Assembly: GCF_003951285.1 (NCBI RefSeq)
Contig: NZ_RXFQ01000003.1
Location: 186,001-250,000 of the forward strand
Direction of reading: 5' to 3'
DNA from: Variovorax beijingensis
Lineage (GTDB): Bacteria > Pseudomonadota > Gammaproteobacteria > Burkholderiales > Burkholderiaceae_C
Length of the DNA: 64,000 nt
Every line of letters starts with the position of its first letter. The stretch's first letter is position 1. Position numbers and translations under genes: made by a program. Below the pieces are notes generated by a model, which saw only the letters and a program-made list of their open reading frames with translations, was not told the origin of the DNA and searched no databases. Shown here one piece after another: positions 36,442-45,338 of the stretch.

Positions 36442-37356
36442 ATGACTCTGTCGGACATGATGAACATCGGCCTGATGCAGGGCTTCGCGGGACTGAGCCT
36501 GTTCGCGGTGCTGCTGCTCATGGGCCTGGGCCTCGCGATCATCTTCGGCCAGATGGGCGTGATCAACATGGCGCATGGCGAGTTCATGACCATCGGCGCC
36601 TATTCGATCTACCTGGCTGCGCGCGTCACCGAAAGCCTGGCGCCCGCGTTCATGCCGTATTACTTTCCGATCGCGATCGGCCTCGCCTTCGTGTTCGCCT
36701 TCATCGTCGGCTGGATCGTGGAGTGGGTGCTGATCCGCCACCTCTACAAACGCCCGCTCGACACGCTGCTGGCCACCTGGGGCGTGAGCCTGGGCCTGCA
36801 GCAGATCTTCCGCACCTTCATCGGCCCGAAGGAAGTGAGCCCCACGCTGCCCGAGTGGCTCATGGGCTCGTGGACGCCGCATGAAGGCCTGGACATTCCG
36901 ATCAACGGCCTGTTCGTGCTCGCGCTCACCGCGCTGGTCACCGGCGGTGTGCTGGTCGCGCTGCACAAGAGCCGCTGGGGCCTGCGCGTGCGCGCCACCG
37001 TGGCCAACCGCACCATGGCCAACGCGACCGGCATCGACACCATGAAGACCGATCGACTGACTTTCGCCATCGGCTGCGGCATTGCCGGCATGGCGGGCGC
37101 GGCCTTCACCACCATCGGCTCGACCGGTCCGACCTCGGGCTCGCTCTACATCGTCGATGCCTTCCTGGTCGTCACCTTCGGCGGTGCCGCCAGTCTGCTG
37201 GGCACCGTGGTCTCGGCCTTCGGCATTGCGCAGACGCAGTCGATCTCGGAGTTCTTCATGACCGGCTCGATGGCCAAGGTGCTGACGCTGTCGCTGATCG
37301 TGCTGATCCTGATGATGCGGCCGCAGGGTCTGTTTGCAGTCAAGGTCCGTCGCTGA
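36442..37356 (+). CDS. urtB: Urea/amide ABC transporter, permease 1
   Basis: Inner-membrane permease of 304 residues, LivH-like. The start SLFAVLLLMGLGLAIIFGQMGVINMAHGEFMTIGAY is a near-exact family signature, and the EAA-like loop reads RWGLRVRATVANRTMANATGID. About eight membrane segments. It forms the channel with UrtC. The repeat pair upstream separates it from urtA. Confidence 0.93.
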   Translation: MTLSDMMNIGLMQGFAGLSLFAVLLLMGLGLAIIFGQMGVINMAHGEFMTIGAYSIYLAARVTESLAPAFMPYYFPIAIGLAFVFAFIVGWIVEWVLIRHLYKRPLDTLLATWGVSLGLQQIFRTFIGPKEVSPTLPEWLMGSWTPHEGLDIPINGLFVLALTALVTGGVLVALHKSRWGLRVRATVANRTMANATGIDTMKTDRLTFAIGCGIAGMAGAAFTTIGSTGPTSGSLYIVDAFLVVTFGGAASLLGTVVSAFGIAQTQSISEFFMTGSMAKVLTLSLIVLILMMRPQGLFAVKVRR

Positions 37357-37387
37357 TGAACCCGAATCCTTTCTGGAGGACGTTCCG

Positions 37388-38584
37388 ATGATGAATTTCA
37401 TCAAGGCCTCGATCCTGCGCTACCAGCTGGGCAGCCTCTTGCTGCTGGTGCTGCTGCTGGCGGTCGTGCTGCCGCTGTCGCTCGACATCTTCCGCCTGAA
37501 CCTCGTGGGCAAGTACCTCACCTACGCCTTCGTGGCCGTCGGCCTGGTGATGGTGTGGGGCTACGGCGGCGTGCTGAGCCTGGGGCAGGGCGTGTTCTTC
37601 GGCATCGGCGGCTACGCGATGGCGATGTTCCTCAAGCTCGAGGCCTCCGACCCCGTCACGACCAAGATCCAGTCGACACCCGGCATTCCCGACTTCATGG
37701 ACTGGAACCAGATCACCGAGCTGCCCGCGCTGTGGCTGCCGTTCAAGAGCCTGCCGCTGAGCCTGGCGCTGGTGGTGCTGGCGCCGATGGCGCTGGCCTG
37801 GCTGGTGAGCTTTGCGATGTTCAAGCGCCGCGTGGGCGGCGTGTACTTTGCGATCATCACCCAGGCGGTGGCGCTGATCTGCACCGTGCTCATCATCGGC
37901 CAGCAGGGCTACACGGGCGGCGTCAACGGCATGACCGACCTGAAGACGATGCTGGGCTGGGACACGCGCACCGACGGCGCCAAGTACATCCTCTACTACG
38001 TCTGCGTGGGCCTGCTGATCGCCAGCATCGTGCTGTGCCGCTGGATCCAGACCAGCAAGCTCGGCACGCTGCTGCTGGCCATGCGCGACAAGGAAGACCG
38101 CGTGCGCTTCTCGGGCTACGACGTGTCGAACTTCAAGGTCTTCATCTTCTGCCTGGCGGCCGGGCTCTCGGGCATCGGCGGGGCGATGTTCGCGCTGCAG
38201 GTGGGCTTCATGTCGCCGAGCTTCGTGGGCATCGTGCCGTCGATCGAGATGGTGATCTTCTGCGCCGTGGGCGGCCGCATGAGCCTGGTGGGCGCGGTGT
38301 ACGGCGCGCTGCTGGTGAACGCGGGCAAGACGCTGTTCTCGGAGAGCTTTCCGGACCTGTGGCTGTTCCTGATGGCCGGGCTCTTCATCGGCGTGACCAT
38401 GGCCTTTCCGATGGGGCTCGCAGGCCTGTGGGACGAAAAGATCAGGCCGTGGTGGAAGGAGCGGCGCAAGGCGCTGCGCGAGGCCGCGGTGCAGCCGCCG
38501 GCCTCCACGCAGCTGCCGCCGGCGGCACCGGCCGCGGCGCCCGAACCCCAACTGCCCGACGGTGTCGGCAGCCAGCGCGCCTGA
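37388..38584 (+). CDS. urtC: Urea/amide ABC transporter, permease 2
   Basis: Inner-membrane permease of 398 residues, LivM-like: YLTYAFVAVGLVMVWGYGGVLSLGQGVFFGIGGYAMAMFLKLE and LLLAMRDKEDRVRFSGYDVSNFKVF mark the family. A Pro/Ala-rich cytoplasmic tail ends the protein. GGAGG precedes ATG 37388 at good spacing. Partner of UrtB. Confidence 0.93.
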   Translation: MMNFIKASILRYQLGSLLLLVLLLAVVLPLSLDIFRLNLVGKYLTYAFVAVGLVMVWGYGGVLSLGQGVFFGIGGYAMAMFLKLEASDPVTTKIQSTPGIPDFMDWNQITELPALWLPFKSLPLSLALVVLAPMALAWLVSFAMFKRRVGGVYFAIITQAVALICTVLIIGQQGYTGGVNGMTDLKTMLGWDTRTDGAKYILYYVCVGLLIASIVLCRWIQTSKLGTLLLAMRDKEDRVRFSGYDVSNFKVFIFCLAAGLSGIGGAMFALQVGFMSPSFVGIVPSIEMVIFCAVGGRMSLVGAVYGALLVNAGKTLFSESFPDLWLFLMAGLFIGVTMAFPMGLAGLWDEKIRPWWKERRKALREAAVQPPASTQLPPAAPAAAPEPQLPDGVGSQRA

Positions 38585-38606
38585 AGAACACCGGAGCCAC
38601 CATCTC

Positions 38607-39350
38607 ATGAGCAACACCGACTTCGCCCTTGCGGTGGAAGACCTCAGCGTTTCGTTCGACGGCTTCAAGGCCATCGACGACCTCACGCTCTACATCGACA
38701 GGAACGAGCTGCGCGTGATCATCGGCCCGAACGGCGCGGGCAAGACCACGCTGCTGGACCTGATCTGCGGCAAGACGCGTGCGAGCGCCGGCAGCATCAA
38801 GTTCAAGAACACCGAGCTCACGAAGATGGCCGAGCACAAGCGCGTGCGGCTGGGCATCGGCCGCAAGTTCCAGACGCCGTCGATCTACGAGAACCTGAGC
38901 GTGTTCCAGAACCTGGAGGTGTCGTTCCCCAAGGGCCGCTCGGTGCTCGGCGCGCTGGCGTTCAAGTGCGACGACGAGGTCAAGGCCAAGGTGCAGGCGG
39001 TGGCCGAGGACATCGGCCTGGCCGACAGGCTGCGCACCGAGGCAGGTTTGCTGAGCCATGGCCAGAAGCAGTGGCTGGAGATCGGCATGCTGCTGATGCA
39101 GGAGCCTGAGCTGCTGATGCTCGACGAACCCATTGCCGGCATGAGCGCGCGCGAACGCGAGCTCACGGCCGACCTGCTCAAGCGCATCTGCCAGAACCGC
39201 GCGGTGATCGTCATCGAGCACGACATGGCCTTCGTGAAGCAGATCGCGCACAAGGTCACCGTGATGCACCAGGGAAAGATCCTGGCCGAGGGACCGATGG
39301 AGAAGGTGCAGGCGGATCCGAAGGTCATCGACGTTTATCTGGGGCACTAG
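38607..39350 (+). CDS. urtD: Urea/amide ABC transporter, ATP-binding protein 1
   Basis: Cytoplasmic ATPase of 247 residues, LivG-like. Walker A GPNGAGKTT, signature LSHGQKQWLEIG (the SHGQ variant is usual for UrtD), Walker B LLMLDEP and the His-loop in VIVIEHDM are intact. It powers uptake with UrtE. An upstream in-frame ATG at 38562 overlaps urtC but is less likely. Confidence 0.93.
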   Translation: MSNTDFALAVEDLSVSFDGFKAIDDLTLYIDRNELRVIIGPNGAGKTTLLDLICGKTRASAGSIKFKNTELTKMAEHKRVRLGIGRKFQTPSIYENLSVFQNLEVSFPKGRSVLGALAFKCDDEVKAKVQAVAEDIGLADRLRTEAGLLSHGQKQWLEIGMLLMQEPELLMLDEPIAGMSARERELTADLLKRICQNRAVIVIEHDMAFVKQIAHKVTVMHQGKILAEGPMEKVQADPKVIDVYLGH

Positions 39351-39378
39351 ATGAGTTGTTGTTCTATTCGTCGCGTTG

Positions 39379-39430
39379 TGGGTCATTCAGGGCGCGCTCC
39401 CGCCGACAGGGTACGCGGAGGGGAGTACCC
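39379..39430. repeat. Copy A of a ~55-bp dispersed repeat
   Basis: Similar to 25820-25876; contains a GGGTAC...GTACCC inverted pair. It lies between urtD and urtE, where it widens the gene gap to about 107 bases. Confidence 0.5.
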
Positions 39431-39457
39431 AGAACGCACAACCCAGGAGCCAGTGAC

Positions 39458-40159
39458 ATGAGCGACATCATGCTGAAGGTAGAAGACCTCCACGTCGCCT
39501 ACGGCCAGAGCGAGGCCCTGCACGGCATCTCTTTCGAAGGCCATGCCAACGAGACGGTCGCCATCATGGGCCGCAACGGCATGGGCAAGACCACGCTGTT
39601 CAAGAGCCTCATGGGCGTGCTGCCGCTGAAGAGCGGCCGCATCGAAGTGGCGGGCCAGGACGTGTCGCGCGACGAGAGCTTCCGGCGCGTGGCCAAGGGC
39701 ATTGCCTATGTGCCGCAGGGGCGCATGATTTTCCCGACACTGACCGTGGAAGAGAACATCCAGACAGGCCTCGAGAACTCGAAGACAAAACGCATCCCCG
39801 AAGAAATCTACGCGCTGTTTCCCGTGCTGTGGGACATGAAGCGCCGCAAGGGCGGCAACCTCTCGGGCGGCCAGCAGCAACAGCTGGCCATTGCGCGCGC
39901 CCTCGTCACCGACCCCAAGGTGCTGCTGCTCGACGAGCCCACCGAAGGTATCCAGCCTTCGATCATCAAGGACATCGCCAAGGCCCTCAACGAGATCCGC
40001 AAGCTGCGCGGCATCACCATCGTCGTGTCCGAGCAGGTGCTGAGCTTTGCCATGGACGTGGCCGACCGGCTCTTCGTGATCGAAGGCGGGCGGCTCGTGC
40101 ACGAGACCGCGCGCGACAAGACCGACGTCGACCACATCAAGGCCTATCTTTCGGTCTGA
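39458..40159 (+). CDS. urtE: Urea/amide ABC transporter, ATP-binding protein 2
   Basis: Cytoplasmic ATPase of 233 residues, LivF-like. Walker A GRNGMGKTT, signature LSGGQQQQLAIARAL and Walker B VLLLDEPTEGIQPSI match UrtE. It pairs with UrtD. CAGGAG is about ten bases upstream of the ATG. Confidence 0.93.
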   Translation: MSDIMLKVEDLHVAYGQSEALHGISFEGHANETVAIMGRNGMGKTTLFKSLMGVLPLKSGRIEVAGQDVSRDESFRRVAKGIAYVPQGRMIFPTLTVEENIQTGLENSKTKRIPEEIYALFPVLWDMKRRKGGNLSGGQQQQLAIARALVTDPKVLLLDEPTEGIQPSIIKDIAKALNEIRKLRGITIVVSEQVLSFAMDVADRLFVIEGGRLVHETARDKTDVDHIKAYLSV

Positions 40160-40199
40160 CCTTTCCGTTCAACCACAACCCAACCAGGAGCCACTGCAA

Positions 40200-41432
40200 A
40201 TGACGGACACGCTGATCAAGGTCGACCTGACCAAGCCGCCCACCGAGAACGAGATGATCCACAACCGCTGGCATCCGGACATTCCGATGGCCTGCTGGGT
40301 CAACCCGGGCGACGACTTCATCCTCGAGACCTTCGACTGGACCGGCGGCTTCATCAAGAACAACGACAGCGCCGACGACGTGCGCGACATCGACCTGAGC
40401 ACCGTGCACTACCTCTCGGGCCCCGTGGGCGTGAAGGGCGCCGAGCCCGGCGACCTGCTGGTGGTGGACCTGCTCGACATCGGTGCCAAGCAGGACAGCC
40501 TTTGGGGCTTCAACGGCTTCTTCTCGAAGAAGAACGGCGGCGGCTTTCTGACCGACCACTTTCCCGAAGCGCAGAAATCCATCTGGGACTTCAAGGGCAT
40601 GTTCACCAGCTCGCGCCACATTCCGGGCGTGAATTTCGCGGGCCTCATCCACCCCGGCCTGATCGGCTGCCTGCCCGACAAACCGATGCTCGACATGTGG
40701 AACGAGCGCGAAGGCAAGCTCATCGCCACCGATCCGGACCGCGTGCCGGGCCTTGCCAATCCGCCGTTCGCCGGTACCGCCCACATGGGCAAGATGACCG
40801 GCGAGGCGCGCGCCAAGGCGGCGGCCGAAGGCGCGCGCACCGTGCCTCCGCGCGAGCATGGCGGCAACTGCGACATCAAGGACCTGTCGCGCGGCTCGAA
40901 GGTGTTCTTCCCGGTGTACGTCGACGGCGCGGGCCTCAGCGTGGGCGACCTGCACTTCAGCCAGGGCGACGGCGAGATCACCTTCTGCGGCGCCATCGAG
41001 ATGGCGGGCTGGGTGCACATGAAGGTCACGCTCATCAAGGGCGGCATGGCCAAGTACGGCATCAGGAACCCGATCTTCAAGCCGAGCGTCATCACGCCGC
41101 AGTACAACGACTACCTGATCTTCGAAGGCATTTCGGTCGACGAGGCCGGCAAGCAGTACTACCTGGACGTGAACGTGGCCTACCGCCAGGCCTGCCTGAA
41201 TGCCATCGAGTACCTGAAGAAGTTCGGCTATTCGGGTGCCCAGGCCTATTCGATCCTGGGCACGGCACCCGTGCAGGGCCACATCAGCGGCGTGGTCGAC
41301 GTGCCCAACTCCTGCGCCACGCTCTGGCTGCCCACGCAGATCTTCGACTTCGACATCAACCCGAACGCCGCGGGGCCGATGAAGATGATCGACGGCAGCG
41401 TCGACATGCCGCTGTCGCACGACCTGGTCTGA
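40200..41432 (+). CDS. fmdA: Formamidase
   Basis: Cytoplasmic enzyme of 410 residues that hydrolyses formamide (and more slowly other short amides) to the acid and ammonia. It matches the FmdA/AmdA acetamidase-formamidase family over its length, e.g. IHNRWHPDIPMACWVNPGDDFILETFDWTGG, HIPGVNFAGLIHPGLIGCLP, REHGGNCDIKDLSRGSKVFFPVYV and FSQGDGEITFCGAIEMAG. The position after urtABCDE means imported amide is split here to feed nitrogen assimilation. Confidence 0.95.
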   Translation: MTDTLIKVDLTKPPTENEMIHNRWHPDIPMACWVNPGDDFILETFDWTGGFIKNNDSADDVRDIDLSTVHYLSGPVGVKGAEPGDLLVVDLLDIGAKQDSLWGFNGFFSKKNGGGFLTDHFPEAQKSIWDFKGMFTSSRHIPGVNFAGLIHPGLIGCLPDKPMLDMWNEREGKLIATDPDRVPGLANPPFAGTAHMGKMTGEARAKAAAEGARTVPPREHGGNCDIKDLSRGSKVFFPVYVDGAGLSVGDLHFSQGDGEITFCGAIEMAGWVHMKVTLIKGGMAKYGIRNPIFKPSVITPQYNDYLIFEGISVDEAGKQYYLDVNVAYRQACLNAIEYLKKFGYSGAQAYSILGTAPVQGHISGVVDVPNSCATLWLPTQIFDFDINPNAAGPMKMIDGSVDMPLSHDLV

Positions 41433-41443
41433 CGGACGCGCCC

Positions 41444-41791
41444 ATGCCCACCTACGACTACGCCTGCGGCCAGTGCGGCGGCTTCGAGGCGCTGCGGCCT
41501 TCGGGCCAGCGCGACGATCCCGCCGCATGCCCCGACTGCGGCTCGGCATCGCCGCGCGTGCTTTCGGCCGCACCGCGGCTCGCGCTGATGGCCTCGGGCA
41601 CGCGCCGCGCGATGGAGACCAACGAGCGCGCCCGGCACGAGCCGGGCAGCTCGCGCGACTACGCGCGCTTCAAGCATCCGGCGGGCTGCGGCTGCTGCTC
41701 GGGCTCATCGTCGCGGCGCAGTGCGACAGTGACGGCGCCCAACGGTGCCAAGTCGGCGCCGGCCAGGCGGCCCTGGATGATTTCGCACTAA
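41444..41791 (+). CDS. fmdB: FmdB-family zinc-ribbon protein
   Basis: Protein of 115 residues. The N-terminus MPTYDYACGQCGGFEALRP with a second CPDC pair gives a four-Cys zinc ribbon, the FmdB hallmark. The Cys/Ser-rich C-terminal part (HPAGCGCCSGSSS) has more Cys. FmdB is thought to regulate formamidase expression in methylotrophs; the function here is inferred from context. Confidence 0.85.
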   Translation: MPTYDYACGQCGGFEALRPSGQRDDPAACPDCGSASPRVLSAAPRLALMASGTRRAMETNERARHEPGSSRDYARFKHPAGCGCCSGSSSRRSATVTAPNGAKSAPARRPWMISH

Positions 41792-41856
41792 TGCCGAGCC
41801 AATGATTTGCGGCGAGCAACGGGTCGGCGTCGGCCCGATTGTTTCAATCCCGTGAA

Positions 41857-41885
41857 CGCCGCGATTCCGTTTGCGGCGGTTTTTT
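41857..41885 (+). terminator. Rho-independent terminator of the urt-fmd operon
   Basis: Stem CGCCGC / GCGGCG with a ten-base loop, followed by six T. It lies 66 bases after the fmdB stop. Confidence 0.8.
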
Positions 41886-41939
41886 ATGGGGCTTCAGGCT
41901 CACACTTCATTTCATCAACCAACCCATTAGGAGATTGAA

Positions 41940-42290
41940 ATGAATGCCTCGAAAGTCCTCGCTGCTGCTGCCCTCTCGCTCCTGGCTGTCGCCGGTGCGC
42001 ATGCAGAAACCTACGAAGGTGTGCTGACCGTGAACTCCGGCGTTTCGCGCGCTGAAGTCGCACCGCAAGCCGTTGCCGCCGCCCGTGCCGGCAATGAATA
42101 CAGCGACGGTGCCGCCGCCGGCGCACAAGCCTTCACCTCGACCGCCGACCGCGCGACCGTTCAAGCCGAAGCCGTTGCCAAGGCGCATGACCCGCTGGCC
42201 AGCCTCGACCGCCGCGCGTTCTACCGCGACGAAGTGCCGCAAGCCTACAAGAAGCCCAGCGTGTCGTTCACGCGCCAAGCTGGCCTCTGA
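41940..42290 (+). CDS. Small periplasmic protein, DUF4148-like
   Basis: Protein of 116 residues with a signal peptide (MNASKVLAAAALSLLAVAGAHA), then a short Ala-rich helical protein with RAEVAPQAVAAARAGNEYSDGAAAG and AVAKAHDPLASLDRRAFYRDEVPQAYKK. It resembles the small, often multi-copy secreted DUF4148-type proteins of Burkholderiales. AGGAG is in good position. It stands between two terminators, so it is a single-gene unit. Function unknown. Confidence 0.75.
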   Translation: MNASKVLAAAALSLLAVAGAHAETYEGVLTVNSGVSRAEVAPQAVAAARAGNEYSDGAAAGAQAFTSTADRATVQAEAVAKAHDPLASLDRRAFYRDEVPQAYKKPSVSFTRQAGL

Positions 42291-42335
42291 GTCGGCGCTT
42301 TTTCGATCCGTCGATCGATGCTGTGAAGAACAGCG

Positions 42336-42355
42336 GGCCCTCGGGCCCGTTTTCC
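42336..42355 (+). terminator. Rho-independent terminator after the DUF4148-like gene
   Basis: Perfect stem CGGGCCC-TC-GGGCCCG followed by TTTT, 46 bases after the stop codon. Confidence 0.8.
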
Positions 42356-42472
42356 CGGTCGCATCTGCTGCGCGAGGTCGCTCGACGATCCTGGGGTGCG
42401 TGGCAAAAGCGATGGCCGCACCAGGCCGCAGGCACGCAAAGCCGCCACCGTTGGCAGGTAAGCTCGCGTTCC

Positions 42473-43393
42473 ATGAAGCGAAACAGTACCCCCCGGCCCC
42501 CCAACACCAAGGCCACCGGCACGCCACTCTTCGAGACGCCGAACGGGCAGGTCTCGGCCGTGCTGGCGCGCATCGAGACGTTGTGGTCCTCCCTCGGCCC
42601 GGTCGGCCAGCGCATCGCCGACTTCATCGTGAAGAACCCGCGCGAGGTGGTCCACATGTCGGTGAGCGAGGTGGCCGAGCGCACCGGCTCGAGCGAGGGC
42701 AGCATCGTCGGCCTCTGCAAGAACCTCGGCGCCACCGGCTTCCAGCAGATCAAGATCGCGCTCGCGCAGGAGATCGTGCGGCCGGTGCAGTTCATCCATG
42801 AAGACCTCGATCCGCAGGACAAGGCGGATGCGGTCATCCGCAAGATCTTCCAGAGCAACGTGCAGACCCTGCACGACACGCAGGCCACGCTCGACGCGAA
42901 GGCGATGGAGCGCGCGGTCAAGCTGTTCCGCAAGGCCGAGCGCATCGAGATCTATGGCATCGGCAGCTCCGCCACGATCGCCGAAGACGCCCACTACCGC
43001 ATGCTGCGCATCGGCCTGAACGCCAAGGTGGTGGTCGATTCGCACGTGCAGGCCATCAGCGCCTCGCTCACCGACTCGAAGGTGGCGGTGCTCACCATCT
43101 CGCACTCGGGCAGCACGCACGAGACAGTCACGGCCACGCGGCTCGCGAAGGAGGCGGGCGCCTCCACAGTGTGCATCACCAACTTCGGCAAGTCGCCGAT
43201 CCAGGCCTTTGCCGACGTGGTGCTCTTCACCATGGCGCGCGAGACCAGCTTTCGCACCGAGGCGATGACGAGCCGCCTCGCGCAGCTGGCGATCATCGAC
43301 GTGCTGATCGCCTGCCTCGCGCTCTCGGACTACGACACCTCGGTGCGCACGCTGCGCCAGACCTTCGACGTGCTCTCGCTCAAGCGGTACTGA
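42473..43393 (+). CDS. RpiR/MurR-family transcriptional regulator
   Basis: Protein of 306 residues. An N-terminal RpiR helix-turn-helix (GQRIADFIVKNPREVVHMSVSEVAERTGSSEGSIVGLCKNLGATGFQQIKI) is followed by a SIS phosphosugar-binding domain (RIEIYGIGSSATIAEDAHYRMLRIG, VLTISHSGSTHETV). It should sense a phosphorylated metabolite. The neighbouring HAD phosphatase and PhnDCE-type transporter are likely targets. Its 3' end overlaps the convergent HAD gene by 64 bases. Confidence 0.88.
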   Translation: MKRNSTPRPPNTKATGTPLFETPNGQVSAVLARIETLWSSLGPVGQRIADFIVKNPREVVHMSVSEVAERTGSSEGSIVGLCKNLGATGFQQIKIALAQEIVRPVQFIHEDLDPQDKADAVIRKIFQSNVQTLHDTQATLDAKAMERAVKLFRKAERIEIYGIGSSATIAEDAHYRMLRIGLNAKVVVDSHVQAISASLTDSKVAVLTISHSGSTHETVTATRLAKEAGASTVCITNFGKSPIQAFADVVLFTMARETSFRTEAMTSRLAQLAIIDVLIACLALSDYDTSVRTLRQTFDVLSLKRY

Positions 43394-44211
43394 GGCGTTT
43401 CTTCACGCGCGGCGGCTGAAGGCCGGAACAGTCCGGCCACGGTGGGTGCGACCGCACCCGGTGCCTGGCCCACGAGCAGGCATGCCATGCCGAGCCTCGC
43501 GGCGCCTTCGGCATCGGTGAGCGGGTTGTCGCCGACGACCACCGTGCTCCCGGGCTCTGCGCCCAGGCGGCGCAGGCCTTCCTCGAACAACAGCGGCGCG
43601 GGCTTGCCGATCACGCGCCAGGGTTGCCGGCCGCTCGCGGCGATCACGGCGGCGAGCAGCGCGCCGGTCTCGGGCACCACGCGGCCTTGCGGGCCGGGGT
43701 GCGTGGCGTCGGCATTCGTCGCGATCAGCCTGGCGCCGCGCAGCAATTCGTTCGCGGCGATGGCGAGCCGCGCATGGCTGAAGTGCATGTCGAGCGCGAG
43801 CAGCACGAAGTCGGCGTCCTCCTGCACGAGATCGCAGCCTTCGGCATGCGCAAACCGCTGGAGCGCGGGACTCCCGATCAGCAGCACGCGGGCGCCGGGG
43901 TGCTGCTGTGCCAGTTGCCGCACCGCCAGTTCGCCGGCCAGCACGATACGTTCTGGCGGCACGCGCAGGCCCAGCCGACGAAGCCGCTTCGCCAGGCCCT
44001 GCGCCGTGTGCGTGGAATTGTTGGAAACGATGGCGTAGCGGTCTTGAAACTGCGCGAGCAGAGCGGCTGCGCCGTCGATTGCTTCCTGCTGGCGCACCAG
44101 CGTGCCGTCGAGGTCGACCAGCAGGTGGCGGACCTGCGCGGGCCATTCGCCGTTAGCTGCGGTGCCGTTGCTGCTGCCATTGCCTGTCGCTGTCTTGGAT
44201 TTCGTGCTCAT
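43330..44211 (-). CDS. HAD-superfamily IIA phosphatase (NagD/p-nitrophenylphosphatase-like)
   Basis: Protein of 293 residues. Motif I LLVDLDGTLV (nucleophile Asp33, Asp35), motif II SNNS, a C2a cap domain, then the KPAP Lys and GDNPLTDAEGAARLGM (motif III/IV) are intact. It probably hydrolyses small phosphate esters in the cytoplasm. The first 24 residues are low-complexity Ser/Thr/Gly/Asn. GGAG is five bases before ATG 44211. Divergent from the PhnDCE-like operon. Confidence 0.85.
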   Translation of the reverse strand: MSTKSKTATGNGSSNGTAANGEWPAQVRHLLVDLDGTLVRQQEAIDGAAALLAQFQDRYAIVSNNSTHTAQGLAKRLRRLGLRVPPERIVLAGELAVRQLAQQHPGARVLLIGSPALQRFAHAEGCDLVQEDADFVLLALDMHFSHARLAIAANELLRGARLIATNADATHPGPQGRVVPETGALLAAVIAASGRQPWRVIGKPAPLLFEEGLRRLGAEPGSTVVVGDNPLTDAEGAARLGMACLLVGQAPGAVAPTVAGLFRPSAAAREETPQYRLSESTSKVWRSVRTEVS

Positions 44212-44259
44212 GGATCTCCGGTATCGGCCGACCGCATCTCGGCCATGGCGCCGGATTGT

Positions 44260-44276
44260 ATTGAACATTATTCAAT
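44260..44276. promoter_or_regulatory. Putative operator ATTGAA-CATTA-TTCAAT
   Basis: A perfect dyad with six-base arms lies in an AT-rich patch between the divergent HAD-phosphatase and PhnD-like genes. The RpiR-type regulator encoded just upstream is a natural candidate to bind it. Confidence 0.4.
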
Positions 44277-44394
44277 TAATTTGTTATTTTGTACTGAGTT
44301 AATTTCATTTTCCTGTCATCTTCGGTTTCTAAGCTCACCGGCATCCGAGCGATGGACCCGCTCGCCACCCAGATCCGAAACGAAGGAACCGATC

Positions 44395-45330
44395 ATGAAG
44401 AAGCTCCTGGCCGTCGCGGCCGCCGCACTCTCGCTGTCCGCAGCGCTTTCCCCCACGGTCCATGCGCAATCGGTGGCCGACGGCTCGCGCGAGCACCCGC
44501 TGCGCGTGCTGCTGATTCCCGCCGACGGCGGCACCGAGTCGGGCACCAAGGCCGACTACGCGCCGGTCTTCAACGCCATCACGCGCACCACGGGCCTGAA
44601 CTTCGACCTGAAGGTCGGCCAGTCGTACGGTGCCGTGGTCGAGGGCATGTGCAACCAGCTCGCCGACATCGCCTTCTTCGGCCCGGTGTCGTATGTGCAG
44701 GCCCACAAGCGCGGCTGCGCGCAACTGCTGGCCGTGGGCGTGGAAAAGGGCGCCTCGGTGTACTACGCCGGCATGTTCGCCAAGGCCAATGCACCCATCG
44801 CGGGCATCAAGGACGTCAAGGGCAAGCGCGTGGCCTTCGGCGACGTCAACTCGGCATCGAGCTTCACCTTCCAGGTCGCGATGCTGCTGGACGCCGGCAT
44901 GGACCCGGCGAAGGATCTCGGTGCCATCCGCATGACCGGCAGCCACGCGAGCAGCCTGGCCGCGCTGGTGCAGGACCAGGTCGACGTGGCATCGCTCTCG
45001 TTCGACTCCTACGAGAAGGCGGTGAAGCAGGGCGCGGTCGATCCGAAGGCCATGAAGGTCATCGCCAGGAGCATGGCCATTCCGTACCCGCCGCTCGCGC
45101 TCAACTCGAAGCTGCCCGAGCCGCTCAAGGCCAGGCTGAAGGACGCCTTCCAGACGGTGAACAAGGCCCCTGGCGTCACGCCCGACATGATCCGCGGCTA
45201 CGGCGGCAGCAAGATCGACGGCTACGACACCAAGTTCTCCGAGGACGAGTTCAACGTCGCGGCCGAGAAGCTCGGCCTGCTCACCGACGAGCTCAAGGGC
45301 CGCATCCTCGCCAAGGCCGCGGAGCGTTGA
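44395..45330 (+). CDS. PhnD-like phosphonate/phosphate-ester ABC transporter binding protein
   Basis: Periplasmic protein of 311 residues with a clear signal peptide (LLAVAAAALSLSAALSPTVHA). The PhnD pattern is visible: PLRVLLIPADGGTESGTKADYAPVFNAITRTTG, VVEGMCNQLADIAFFGPVSYVQAHKRG, VKGKRVAFGDVNSASSF. Known relatives bind phosphonates or phosphite. First gene of a three-gene importer. Ligand uncertain. Confidence 0.87.
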   Translation: MKKLLAVAAAALSLSAALSPTVHAQSVADGSREHPLRVLLIPADGGTESGTKADYAPVFNAITRTTGLNFDLKVGQSYGAVVEGMCNQLADIAFFGPVSYVQAHKRGCAQLLAVGVEKGASVYYAGMFAKANAPIAGIKDVKGKRVAFGDVNSASSFTFQVAMLLDAGMDPAKDLGAIRMTGSHASSLAALVQDQVDVASLSFDSYEKAVKQGAVDPKAMKVIARSMAIPYPPLALNSKLPEPLKARLKDAFQTVNKAPGVTPDMIRGYGGSKIDGYDTKFSEDEFNVAAEKLGLLTDELKGRILAKAAER

Positions 45331-45338
45331 GCACCGCC

